Assembly (NCBI GenBank): GCA_009192285.1
Contig: WBVU01000004.1
Location: forward strand, 682,001 to 746,000
Direction: 5' to 3'
From: Morchella semilibera
Lineage: Eukaryota > Ascomycota > Pezizomycetes > Pezizales > Morchellaceae
Length of the DNA stretch: 64,000 nt
Shown here piece after piece: positions 38,163-49,041 of the stretch. The notes under the pieces were generated by a model. That model was not told the DNA's origin and searched no databases. It saw only the letters and a program-made list of their open reading frames with translations. The translations under genes were made by a program, and so were the position numbers. Numbering within the stretch: the stretch's first letter is position 1; every line of letters begins with the position of its first letter.

Positions 38163-39050
38163 TCCAGATAAGAGGAACCGACTTTAATTTTGAATCAGTC
38201 CATTAGACAGAAGCCAGCAGTCACACACAAACGGAAAATGCAGGTTCTGTGATGTACATACACACAGCTGAATTTCCAAACTCCCAATCCTTCGGCTTGA
38301 AACCCGTGGCCAACATAGAGCAAAATACCCAATTTAGCTGAAAATAGGTCCCAATATGCTGCATCTACCCGGCTACCAGACCCAAGCATCATTAACTGAA
38401 CCGACTTAAACCGCCCTGAGGGGACTCAGCCATCTTAGTCTCCGTCCGATTTATAATTCTGATTTGGCACCTGATGCCATGAAGGATAGAACATCCAGAC
38501 GTAGATAAAGGAATTCGAGTGATTGATTAACCCTTGCTCTTCCTTCTGATAGTTGATGAAACAGTAAATCAGCCCGTACTTCCGATGCAGGGAAAATGGC
38601 TAACCTATGACGATTGGAGGTCGGGGAATTTTAGACTTCGGGCGCGCCCGAATCAGTCATCGTGACTGCTCTTATTCTGAGTGGAGCACGCGACACCTCC
38701 CTCATGTTGAGAGGGGAAAAAGCTTCCTAGGAAAATACCTAAAGAGCTGCATCCAGTTGTATGGAACCCAGCAAAATTAACTCAATGCCTTATTCTATGC
38801 GCAATTTGTTATTAAACCTCAAGTGCTTCTTCTATTAGGAGAAAACAAGAACAAATCGGCCGCCAACAGGGTTAGGGTGGTGTATGTTTTATTATCACCA
38901 CTGTGCGTCTGGCCGTTTTGCAAATACCCTCTGTGTTCACGCCAAGAGTACGAACACGTGCTGCATGTAGCGTAAGTGAAGCATTGGTTCTACCAACACT
39001 ACATGTATGTTTCCTACAAAAAACCGCTCCAGGGTAATAGCTCTACAACA
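38163..39050. other. Intergenic region upstream of AP-1 sigma
   Basis: Presumed promoter of the adaptin gene at its right end. One TACATGTA palindrome lies near 39000, about 50 bases before the start codon. No other gene seen. Confidence 0.5.
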
Positions 39051-39737
39051 ATGGCAATAAGGTCAGCATACTCAACTCCGAAGCTCGTATAAGCTTACCA
39101 GAGGCTGATAGAACGCCCTTAGATATTTGATTCTCCTCTCAAGACAAGGCAAAGTGGTTTGTATCCCTTTAATCCCATGATATCATAGATAAAGTAGCAT
39201 TTGTATGCCTTTGATGCCTAGCTAAGTATGTATGAGCTAACAATTACCTTATAGCGTTTGTCTAAATGGTTCATCACAGTTTCTCCAAAAGAAAAGTCCA
39301 AGATCCTTCGTGAAGTAACACAGCTTGTCCTAGCAAGACGTGCTAAGATGTGTAACTTTCTTGAGTATAAAGGTACCTTTCAATACTATCTATTCCCCTA
39401 GATAAGCTAACAATATCAAACAGATACTAAAGTAGTATATCGTCGATATGCATCACTCTTCTTCATAACCGGTATTGATAGCACGGACAACGAGCTCATC
39501 ACATTAGAAATTATACACCGTTACGTAGAACAGATGGATAAATACTACGGAAACGTGTGCGAGTTGGACATTATATTTAATTTCCAGAGGGCATATTTCA
39601 TCCTGGACGAGCTGTTGATTGCAGGAGAGATACAGGAGAGCTCCAAAAAGAACGTTCTGATGTGTATCTCGCAACAGGACGCAATTGAGGATACAGAGGC
39701 GCATGATGAGGGGTTGACAAGACTTGGGTTCCAATGA
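39051..39737 (+). CDS. APS1: AP-1 clathrin adaptor complex sigma subunit
   Basis: Small subunit of the AP-1 adaptor that sorts cargo into clathrin vesicles between the trans-Golgi network and endosomes. Exons 39051-39061, 39123-39156, 39255-39372 and 39424-39737 join in phase to 158 aa, the usual size. The first exon is only 11 nt (ATG GCA ATA AG) and the second 34 nt. The protein starts [20 protein letters not shown], and has [20 protein letters not shown], the sigma signature [20 protein letters not shown] (here with II at the start), and [20 protein letters not shown]. The assignment to AP-1 rather than AP-2 or AP-3 rests on overall resemblance. Confidence 0.95.
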
Positions 39738-40046
39738 TGGGGTTTTGCTTCTTTCTTATGACTTTGCTTTTTTATATTCTTTTTTCTGCTTTTTTTGTTT
39801 TGAGTGTGGCTGGGTAGGTACTTTTCTACGTCATGTAGTACTTATTTGGTAAGTTCTTAAAAGTGGTGTGATGCGGTGATACTAGCAGGCATCTGATTTA
39901 TCAATGAGAAAATCAATAACCTTTGGGAATGATCCAACTTGTCACGAAAAAACAGATAAAAGCCCGCGGTTATTGTGATATAATACAAGTATGGTTTCAC
40001 GTCTTCATAGCCTCACGCCCTCACAATCTCGGACATAACACTCAAA
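39738..40046. other. Short convergent intergenic interval
   Basis: Between the stop codons of the adaptin and snRNP genes; T-rich tract near 39765-39800 could serve 3'-end formation. Confidence 0.4.
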
Positions 40047-40999
40047 CTACTGCCTTTGGTACGTGACCTTGACAATCTTGTCCTCCAATACCATCCCACC
40101 CATCCCTTCCTTTGCACCAATAGCCCCTTCCAATTGCTCGAATTCCACGAACGCAATCCCCTTCCTTCCCGGTACCATACGCACTTCCTTGAACCCGTCG
40201 AAGCGCCCAAATAACGAGGTGAGCGTATTCTCGTCTGTGTCGTCGGGCAGATTCTGCAAGAATAATGTAGTATTTGGTGGAAGATATTCGTCTGGGATTT
40301 GTGGGGCTGCGGCAGGAGCAGTAGATTTGAGCCCGCCTCCGGTCTTCTTGGCAGTGGCTTTTGGTGCGTCTGCGGCTTGCGGAACTGCCCCGGTACCGGC
40401 TGCAGGTCGGCGTTGGGATTCAATGGCCGCAAGGGCTTGCTTGCGCTCTATTTCACATCGATTAGCTCAGTAAGCACAGCCTACATGCAAGAAAAACAGA
40501 GGTAATTACCTTTCTCCGCCAGCCTTCGTCTCTTATGTGCTTCAAACTCGACACTATCCTCCCCAGCATCTCGCTTTACGGTCGCATCGCTGCGGGTCTT
40601 CGCGAAGGCAAGGACCATGGGCTTATCAAATAGAGGAAATGCCTGGACCTCCTTGATGGCTTGTTCAGCGGCTTGTGGAGAGTCAAAAACCACAAAAGCT
40701 TGTCCCTTGGCCTTCAGGTTCTTTTTTGCGACAAGGTCGATAATGTTTCCATACTGGGAGAAGATGGTAGTAAGAGACTGTTTGAGCAGAGGGATCTTAA
40801 TCGATTCCTCGAGGTTACGGATCTACAGGGATATGTTAGTGGGTTTCTAGAAGCTCGGGGGGTAGTGAGCAAAGAGCTACATAGACTCTAGACAAGTCGT
40901 TAGTGTTGTTACCAACCAAAATATGTGGAAGGGGGGGTATTACGTGCAAGACGGAGTACCAGCAGATACTGTCGCGGCAGGCGGTGAGTTAGAGGCCAT
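40047..40999 (-). CDS. U1A/U2B''-type snRNP protein with two RRMs and a 7-nt microexon
   Basis: Spliceosomal RNA-binding protein of the U1A/U2B''/SNF family, expected to bind a stem-loop of U1 or U2 snRNA. Exons: 40999-40944, 40887-40881 (7 nt), 40822-40510 and 40447-40047, with introns of 56, 58 and 62 nt; the total is 258 aa and closes in phase. The microexon AGTCTAT supplies part of RRM1 RNP2, giving TVYIRNLEESIKIPLLKQSL; RNP1 is KGQAFVVF. A basic, Ala/Pro-rich linker leads to a C-terminal RRM2 with TTLFLQNLP and GIAFVEF. Both RRMs and the linker match the family. Without the microexon RNP2 is lost and the frame breaks. Whether it acts on U1 or U2 cannot be told. Confidence 0.93.
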
Positions 41000-41239
41000 A
41001 GCTGAGTTGATTTGGGAGGTTTGTCCTGAATTTAAGATCTCAAGAGGTATGGTACCAGACTTGGGTACCTGTTAAGTCTTGTGTCTTGGCATATCGACGT
41101 TGGCTCAAGCTTCGGCTATCATTGCCAAGGTTATAGTTACCCTCTCGAGTTCCCGCCCTGCGGCTCAACTCAACGTCATTACTGAACCCTTGTGGTCCTT
41201 GTCCAGGTCCACCTCCATTACTCCCCGTGATAACTCACG

Positions 41240-41999
41240 ATGTCCCAATTCAATAAGCTCGTACCGCCGCCTAACTTCTGCCAGGTTGAAGAGGGGTTGT
41301 TTAGAAGCGGGCAGCCAACATCCATTAATTTGTCTTTCTTATCGGAACTGAAGTTGAGGACCATTGTCTGGCTTGGTGGGTCTCCTGCGCGCTCCGTGAA
41401 TCTAATGTTTCTTGTTTATAAGAAACACTGAGCTTGTTCTCGTATGGATATTAGTTACCTCTGATATTTTCGCTATGTGTATTCTTACCCACTTTCTGTA
41501 GCTGTCGAAGAACCGGATGAAACACTCCTAGGATGGCTAGATGATAATAACCTCACTTTGTACCACCTTGGCCTCCAAGAGGGTGGTGCGCCATGGGATG
41601 CCATCACTGTCGAGTCCATTACCGATGCCCTAGAGGTACAGATGACAGCTCTCATCCATATCAACCGGCAATAGCTGACTTAGTCACACAGCACATCATT
41701 AATCCTTCGAACTTTCCCATACTTGTATCCTGTTCAATGGGTAGACATAGAACAGGCACCGTGATAGGTTGTCTCCGCCGCTTGCAAGGGTACAGAAAAT
41801 CGCTCTTTAAACAAAATCCCACTTTCTGCTGACGTTACGATGAAGGTGGAACCTATCAAGCACCCTCGAAGAATATCGACGCTTCACTGGAAATAGGCGT
41901 AACAGATTGGAGAATGAGCTTCGGATAGAGTATTTTGATACTGCATTGGTCAAGCTACCGCAGAAAGAAGTGCGTCCTAGCTGGTTGTGGCTGGATTGA
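41240..41999 (+). CDS. Siw14/Oca-type dual-specificity phosphatase
   Basis: Cysteine-based phosphatase of the fungal Siw14/Oca group; Siw14 cleaves inositol pyrophosphates, while other Oca members are less well understood. Exons 41240-41375, 41502-41635, 41692-41789 and 41846-41999 join in phase, giving 173 aa. The start [20 protein letters not shown] and [12 protein letters not shown] are typical. The active-site CX5R loop is CSMGRHR (Cys104, Arg110), followed by [20 protein letters not shown], where GW is restored by the last splice. The variant loop with Met/Arg rather than KGKHR suggests an Oca6-like member. It starts about 240 bases from the divergent snRNP gene. Confidence 0.88.
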
Positions 42000-44385
42000 C
42001 TACATTCATAGGTCTCTTTTCTGTGTTAACTCTCGATCTAATACGACGAAACGAATGGCGTTATCTTTGATGGGCGGCTTTTAGATTGGTAAGGGTATAC
42101 CTCCTACTTTCTTATGTCATTTAATTTCTACATTCACCTTTCCGTAGAAGCCTGGTTGAACATTTCAAGAACCACAAGCTAGTCATGCTGTATCGCCTTG
42201 TTGCTGTCGCTCGTGTTAGGTGGCTGGCATGTAGTTGTAAATCAAGCTACATCCTAACCCGGCTGCTAAAAATTGTCCCTGCGAGAATGTCCCAGCTAGC
42301 CCGTTCCTATCACTGTGAAGCATCTTCTGGCTTCTTTTGTGAAAGACGTCGAGTGACATACCATGACGTAAACCCATCGCCCGACTATTTATCTATTTAT
42401 TTATTTATTTATATTTTATACATGCATGCAACCCAAAGGTTATGGTAAAAGTCCACGCCGATTTTCACAATCTGTCTACCCCTTTTCCAATTCTCCTCAT
42501 CGCCCGATTAACTGATTGATTGACTCCTCAACTTGAACAGCCACAACGGTCAAATGCCGGCTTACTACTGGCTTGGAGAGGCCGAAATCAGGTGGACAAA
42601 GAGGCCGGGGGGATGTAAATTCTGGCCACGAATGGCTGATGCGGGGGCAGATTTCAACATCTGACCCTTTCAACCCCCTTCGCTTGCTCTACGCTCGCTC
42701 CCTTCTATGACATCTCTATCCGCCTAGTCTACCTATTACAACTATCGGACATATCTACTCCACATTTTCAATTTGATGGCATTCTTTTGTAGAAGTACAG
42801 GGGATTCTTCTAGTCGGGTTACGAAGGAAGTAAGTATTTATATATCTTTTAGATGATAGAATAAAAACCTCTCTATCCCCCCGCCAGGGGAACTAAGAGA
42901 CAAGAAGGCTCTCTGGCCAAGGGAACGAAGTTGCTCGTTGGTTTCATTGATCTCCTGTTATCTTTGTGTCCGGAGCGATCCTGTTGAAGATTTATCGAGA
43001 ATAGCGTGTACAAGGGTCTCAACTGAAACTCTTTCCGTAACCCCTTAAAGGTAGATTAGACGGCCTGAAGCCCTTCGTTTGTTGATCATGAGGATCAGGC
43101 CCGCCTGTTGAAAACTGCAAACCAATCACTTGAACCATCGCAGCTTAGGAGCAGCAGGCAAGATAACCTACGACGAGTCTACTAACGATGAGCGAGATGC
43201 GTGTTGGAGACTTACGGTATGATCTGATCTCTCTTAGTGAAGACAGTTTTGTTGCTAGATACTCTCTCTTAGTTTAACAAATCGCTGGTTTTCAGATACA
43301 ATGGCTGTCCATACGAACCATTATATACGTGTGCTAGTAGTAGCGACCCTCCCCGGTGAAGACAGACGACCTAAAAAGCCATCCAATCCAACTTCTGGCG
43401 CTATCAGGCTATGAACCTGTCCTTTGGTTTATCAACTTTCGTTGTTTTTCAATTACAAGCTAGTAACTTGAACCGTTGGAACGCGCGGGCTAAAAACCCA
43501 AACAGCAGATACAGCTAAAACTGTACCCGTGTCCCAGAAGGTGGATAAATGGGGGGGAGCGCTACGCATCACCGAACTCATCAGCAGAAAGAGGGCGATC
43601 AGGAAGGAAGGGGACAGTGTTTAAAAGAGAAGACTCACCTTCATGGCATCAGTAGGCTAGATCACTCTTCTAATCTCCTAGCCGAGGTTGGGTTCAAACA
43701 AACCTTAACCAGTAACTCCCGTGGTAGCCTTTTGGGAAGCACGAGTGTTTGCCCTAGGAGTGACCTGATGGTTGGGTGTGACATCACTACGGGGGGGAGT
43801 AAGTGCGCGATGCGGAGCGTGATGAGAGAGAGGTGGTGTGGCTGGCGGGGTGTTGATGTGAGGGCATGTGGGTTAGGGTTAGTCTCGTGCCCATCCCAGA
43901 CAACTTGCTGTCCCGTGGCTAAGGTGGTACATGGTTTGTAGTGAGATGTAGATAGTGTGTGATGGGTGAGCCCAATAGGGCATTGGTGCTGATAGCCAGC
44001 CCCGGGGGTGATGCGTATGAGAAGCCCTATTTTCTTACATGTATTAGCAGGTGAGGGGCAGTCTTATCCCTGGTGGGGTGAATCATAACTTGTCACTCGT
44101 CCGCTCACATGCCCGTTTCATGGTCAACATTGTGATTTAGTAATAGACACTAGGAATAAACAGTTAAGTTTACACAGGCTCCTTCCTACATGATTGGATA
44201 TACGATAACGAAAGAGGGGTATACACAGGCTTCAAACGAGATCTTGCCCACACTCAAACAAAAAATCAGCATACTTGTACAGTTCTTACCCCCACACACA
44301 ACCCACGCTCCGATTATAAAAAACGACAAAACGCCAATTCCAAATAAATATGCAGCATGATCGCGCGGCCACCACCTCCCTCTGT
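42000..44385. other. Intergenic region
   Basis: About 2.4 kb without a supported gene. Contains a TTTA-type microsatellite at about 42388-42412, GTTAGGGTTAG near 43872 and a TACATGTA palindrome near 44035. An ORF at 43549-43941 has no family features. Confidence 0.45.
42388..42413. repeat. (TTTA)n microsatellite
   Basis: Simple tetranucleotide run in non-coding DNA downstream of the phosphatase gene. Confidence 0.8.
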
Positions 44386-45331
44386 CTACACCTGACCGAT
44401 GCTGGACCTCCTGTCATCCCTACTCCTCCTAAACTTGCCACCAAGAGGCACCCATCCATCCTTACCCACCCAATAGCTCCTCCCGAACTTCACCAGCGCT
44501 CTTCCCAATTGTCCCTTCCATCCCTCACCATAATTCCTGCCCTCGAACGGCGCCTCCCCTGGAGTCGCACTCTCCATAACAACGCTCCTGGCAAACGCCG
44601 CAGCAATCACAACAAAATACGCCCTCACGACCCATAGAATGACAATGATGAGGACACATGTAGGGCTCTCAGGCTGAAGCATCCCAGCGCCGAGATAAGG
44701 CTGCTGCGCGGCTCCATCAATATTCATGCCAACGGCGACAGCCTCCTGGCCGCTCTGGACAACCTCAACATTGGTGACGTTGTAAACTGGAGAGGTGAAG
44801 CCGGCGGTATCATCGATCGTCTTGGCAGCTGAGCTGAGCGGGTGCTTGGCGGAGAGGACAAGGAACCAGGAGATACCGAACACAACGGTGTAGAGCGCGT
44901 TGATGAGAGAGTCCAGGAGGTAAAGATAGGCGAAGCTGAGTGCCGCCAGAGGGTCACGGTGATGTAGTTTTGGTGTTATGAGGACAAGAAGAACGGCGAG
45001 GATTATAGAGTAAATGTACATGGAGAGTTGGAGGCCGGAGATGGCGGCGCCTGGAGAGAAGGGGTAATAGTAAGTAAGGGAGTGGGGGGGGGGGGGACCA
45101 CGGGGGTGTTTAGGACCCACCAGTGAAGATGGCAAGAACTCCATAGAGTCCTGAGACCTTGTTCAGTAAGGCGCTCATCAGGATCAGCTCGGCGCCATTC
45201 TGAAGGTCAAAAAGACCGAGAAAATGCTAATGCAAGATAATGTTAACATTATGGCGTGATAGGCCCAACGGTCTTAAGAGAACACATACTGTCGGGCGGG
45301 GCATCCGCAGAAAGCGGAGTGAGAAGGTCAT
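44386..45331 (-). CDS. KEI1: Inositol phosphorylceramide synthase regulatory subunit Kei1
   Basis: Golgi membrane partner of the IPC synthase Aur1, which makes inositol phosphorylceramide, a fungus-specific sphingolipid. Exons 45331-45290, 45226-45121 and 45050-44386 join in phase to 270 aa. The N-terminus (HFLGLFDLQNGAELILM, then LLNKVSGLYGVLAIFTG) and ISGLQLSMYIYSIIL are landmark stretches of the Kei1/DUF1753 family; AYLYLLDSLINALYTVVFG follows. About four membrane segments, then a luminal/cytosolic loop, a last helix (LIIVILWVVRAYFVVIAAAF), and a basic tail. Slightly longer than the 221-aa yeast protein. The middle intron contains a run of G on the minus complement (45084-45096). Confidence 0.9.
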
Positions 45332-46402
45332 GATTAATGGGTGCGTATCTGCAGCAGCTGACTATGTGATATTATAGTTATAGTATCGAGGGTTGTTGAC
45401 GTTTTTATAGGTCTGTATGTACCTGATAGGCACGGATGATGGATGTGGTTGCGTTGTTGCAAGAAACAGGGAAGGGAAGGAAGGCTTGATCTATGTATTC
45501 TATAGGTAAGCAATAAGCTCCCTTTCTCTCTTCATCCCTCCTTTACTCCGCCCGGACCGGGAAGACGCATTCCGATTTCCGATTCCAGGGATTTTTTAAC
45601 CTCCGACGTGGGACAACCCACTGCTTGGAGGGAAGATCACCATACGAGTTGAGAAATATATCCCGGCGCGCTTGTTGCTGGGCTTTCTTGGAATTAGGTT
45701 TCTTTGATATGGAGATAAGTATTTAGATGCTCCAGTCTAGGTACTCTAAAGTAGAGTCTCCTTTCTTCAAAGACCATACATATACACATACATAGATTAT
45801 GTAGTTATCCCTGCAGGAGCCCTTATCCAGGAACATTCCATCATCATCACCATTCATGACATGTCGCGTGCGCTGTCAATTAGTTAACCCACTGACGCTG
45901 AGGCCCGTGTGAAATACCTCACTTGCTCACTTCATAGATATGCTAATAACTAAATTATAAAACCAGATACTAACAGCTAACAGCTAATAGTAGTAGACAA
46001 GCTAGACAGACCAGCAGTGGTAAAGCAATTGAATTAAAAAAAACTTAAAACAAAAAGGAGCCACAATTGTCTATGTAACTAGTTAGAGCCTTCTACAATC
46101 TATCCCCATCAACTTTAACGCCTCCCCTCCGGTACAAAACGATAACGATAGTATAAAACCTCCCTGAGTTTGCAAGTCGACAAACAATGAAAAAATGAAA
46201 AAAAAAAAAAAAAAAAAATGAAAAGAAAGAGAAAAAAATAGGGATAATTGTGTTGGTGCCCTTCTTCTTTCTATGCCATTAATACCTACCTGCCTGCGGG
46301 CCCCTTACTTCCCTAGTTTGCTGGCAGAGCAGAGAGCGAGAGCCTCTCTAAAAGGAAAAAAGAAAAAGAAAAAAGAACCCCCAAACCAGACCAAACCAAA
46401 CC
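45332..46402. other. Intergenic region
   Basis: Upstream of KEI1 and downstream of the LAMTOR5-like gene. An A tract of about 20 bases lies at about 46199-46220. No gene seen. Confidence 0.5.
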
Positions 46403-46867
46403 CTACATGTCCATAAACACCGCCACCAGCACCCCATCTCCCTTCCTAATCAACACCTTACTACACCACTTTATCAGCACCCATTCAATCTTTCCACTCA
46501 ATTCTCTCCGCTAGGCAATTGAACGTAACTTACCTATCCTTATACACCACGGCGCCCACTCCCTCCGCATCCAGCCCACCACGCGACGCAACCGCTAAAT
46601 ATGTCGCGTCGTCCTCAGTCGCCTTTCCGGAAGCTGTAAACTGTGATCAGTAACACAGTCGTCTAAGGGGGGAATACGGCCCATAAGATTCGTACCGCCG
46701 AGGCAGATGCCGGTTGAAGCCTCGATAAGGAGAGCGCCATTGACATTTGGGGTATCCATGCTATTTTGCCCGCGTCAGCACTTTGAGAGATGTGGGGTTA
46801 GGGCTCGAGGGGAGGAGAGAGAGAACTACACTTGGTTGAGCCAACGGGAGATGGCTGTGGGGTCCAT
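46403..46867 (-). CDS. LAMTOR5/HBXIP-like roadblock-fold protein
   Basis: Probable small subunit of the Ragulator/EGO-type scaffold that anchors Rag GTPases for TORC1 signalling on the vacuole or lysosome. Too short per exon to appear as a long ORF: exons 46867-46830, 46760-46696, 46633-46534 and 46496-46403 join in phase to 98 aa. The reading is MDPTAISRWLNQVMDTP, VNGALLIEASTGICLGASGK, ATEDDATYLAVASR, then KIEWVLIKWCSKVLIRKGDG and VLVAVFMDM. The pattern of a beta strand, GLCLGA-type turn, helix, and C-terminal strands fits LAMTOR5/HBXIP-like proteins. The last intron is only 37 nt, at the short end for fungi. No homology search was possible, so the family name is moderately sure. Confidence 0.65.
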
Positions 46868-48000
46868 GGCCAGGAACTGAGGTAGGGACGTTATGGTGGG
46901 CTAAGGGGGGGGGTTGTGATCCGGGGATAGGTAGTATGATAAGCTGTTTAACTGTGGGTCCTAACTGTGAAAGTCGGAGTAGCAATCGTGGGTTTGTAGA
47001 TGTAGAGCAGGTAGGTGCTTCTCTGTAAATGTAGGAATCGGACGAGTGAGTCGCGCGTGGGTACTATCCTAAGTAGCAGCTCCTAGCCGGTTTTAAGTTC
47101 AGCTGGTACGTTATTATTATTAAGGGCCCGATACTCAAAGTTGCTCGTTCCTGGTTGGGGGAGTCGAGGTCAAGAACAAGCAAGGAGCACCCCCAACAAC
47201 AAGACTCGAGGGTGGAAGGGAAAAAAATGAAACATCGAATTTAAAGAAAAGCTCTACACATATCAATCCCATATCCCTTCTACCTTCTATCCCAGGACCA
47301 GGGCTTCTTCAATCGAAGCTCAAAGAAAGAAAAGAAAAAAAGTTCTAGATGGCAGCGCAGCTAGCTGTCGGACGTGTTCAAACAGCCCACCCACCCACAC
47401 AATTGTTATTATAATTTTTTTATCATATCGGCGGGCCCCCAGCTAGCAGCAGCTGCTGCAGACTACATAACCCAAGTAACAACAACTACATGTAGGTACT
47501 TGTTTGCCTCCTTCCCAGAGTATTTTTTTATCAGACGCGTGCAGATACTACTCTAGTAATAAACGTCACTGCGCATACAGATAAGTGGACATTGACCTCG
47601 TGTCTGTTTGCATTGCATTGTGCATCTCTACATATGTATTTCTGCTTAAATAGAGCAGAGCACATAATGATAGAGTCCCATCAATGGCTACATCTACAAT
47701 ATCGGACCGGCTGGTGTTTGGTTGGCCACGCAGAAGGGTCCAACTATCAATCGTTGAAATTCTGAAACCAATTGCTTCACCTTGTGCATGCGGAGATTAA
47801 TCCCCACATGTGAAATTGCGAGTGTGAGTGACTCGAAAGGAAAGAAAAAACGCCCAATTTCAATGACTACCTTCTGCATGCATGCAATCAGTTCAATTGA
47901 GCCTCAATTCAATCCCTTGGCAGAAGTATCCATTCACATCACCGCTTGAACCTCAAGCTCGAAAAAAAAACATTCGAATACCTACTACCAAGCAGTAAAC
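46868..48000. other. Divergent intergenic region
   Basis: Promoter region between the LAMTOR5-like gene and the ORF at 48001. One TACATGTA palindrome lies near 47488. No gene seen. Confidence 0.5.
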
Positions 48001-49041
48001 ATGCCACGGAAGCTTCCCTGGGCGATAACAATTTCAAAACCCCCGGCCTCCTCTCCGAACTCACCTCCACCCAAACGCCGAAGAATCTCCGCATCCACAA
48101 CACCCTCCTCAGTGCCAGCTAAACCAAAGCTTGCTTTCACGCCAGCTACTGATGGGGGTGGAGACAGGGATGCAGACCTCTCTAAGCCCGTGTACATGCT
48201 ACCCAGCGACGAGCGCTACATCATGGTCGAGGACGAATTCCTCTCAATCGCTCAGACATACACTCGCTCACTCCACCGCGCGGAGTATGAGCGCCTGCAG
48301 CGCCTCGCCAAGACGACACACGCACGACGCATCACAGAGATTCAGCGCCCAGTTGCAGGCGTGCAGAGGATGAGTAAGGCCGCGGTGCTTAAGAAGCAGG
48401 AGAGCGATAGTGAGGAAGACGCTGTGGTCCACAATGTTTGGGGGAAGAGTAGTCTTGGATTACTCATGTGTAGGCCAAAGGATGAGGAAAAAGACTTATC
48501 CGTTGGTTGGAGGGTGGGTGCTAGGATAAGGCCGGCGGTAAGGGAGCCCAGGGCGGTTAAGAGGGAACCTCTGGCGAGGCCGGAGGTCAAGGGGGTTGGG
48601 CCAGCGGTTAAGAGGGAGCCCGCGGGGGGTCTACAGCTAGCGAAGGAGCCCATACCCCCTCTACAGGAGTCCTGCACTCTTACTGCGTCTGAAGAGAGTT
48701 CGGACGATGATCTCGACGCCCCGGTCATCCGCAAAAATAAGACACAATCCCATGGCCAGGCACAAGCCGAAGCACAGTTCCAAGCCCCATCTAGCTCCCT
48801 CCCATCCCCTATCCCTTCGTTCGCCTCCACTCTAACTCCCTATTCCCCATCCCTTTCCCCCATGCCATCATTCTCGCAGCCACAGTCCTCACAGCCAGAA
48901 CCCTACAATCGCCCGTCGCAGATCAAGAGGGAGATACCCGACCTCGACTTTGACCTCGAAGCGCTAGCTCAGAGGAGTGCGGCATACAGAAGCCGGGCTA
49001 TAGCAAAGAGACAGGCAGAGGGCCTGGCCCAGAAGAGGTAG
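48001..49041 (+). CDS. Conserved-looking hypothetical protein, probably nuclear
   Basis: Intronless ORF of 346 aa, starting at MPRKLPWAITISKPP. It has an early basic PPPKRRRIS sequence that could be a nuclear signal. The best-ordered stretch is YMLPSDERYIMVEDEFLSIA followed by QTYTRSLHRAEYERLQRLAK (about residues 64-104); I have the impression of similar segments in other ascomycete hypothetical proteins but cannot confirm this. After it come repeated VKREP units (near residues 188 and 206, also in the tail as IKREIPDL), which resemble sumoylation motifs (psi-K-x-E), an acidic Ser-rich patch, and a Pro/Ser-rich tail. Function unknown. Confidence 0.72.
   Translation: MPRKLPWAITISKPPASSPNSPPPKRRRISASTTPSSVPAKPKLAFTPATDGGGDRDADLSKPVYMLPSDERYIMVEDEFLSIAQTYTRSLHRAEYERLQRLAKTTHARRITEIQRPVAGVQRMSKAAVLKKQESDSEEDAVVHNVWGKSSLGLLMCRPKDEEKDLSVGWRVGARIRPAVREPRAVKREPLARPEVKGVGPAVKREPAGGLQLAKEPIPPLQESCTLTASEESSDDDLDAPVIRKNKTQSHGQAQAEAQFQAPSSSLPSPIPSFASTLTPYSPSLSPMPSFSQPQSSQPEPYNRPSQIKREIPDLDFDLEALAQRSAAYRSRAIAKRQAEGLAQKR

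Noticed and set aside
43549-43941. 130-codon ORF on the plus strand
   Set aside because: No family features, odd Cys/Arg/Gly composition, no splice signals that extend it, and flanking sequence that looks non-coding.
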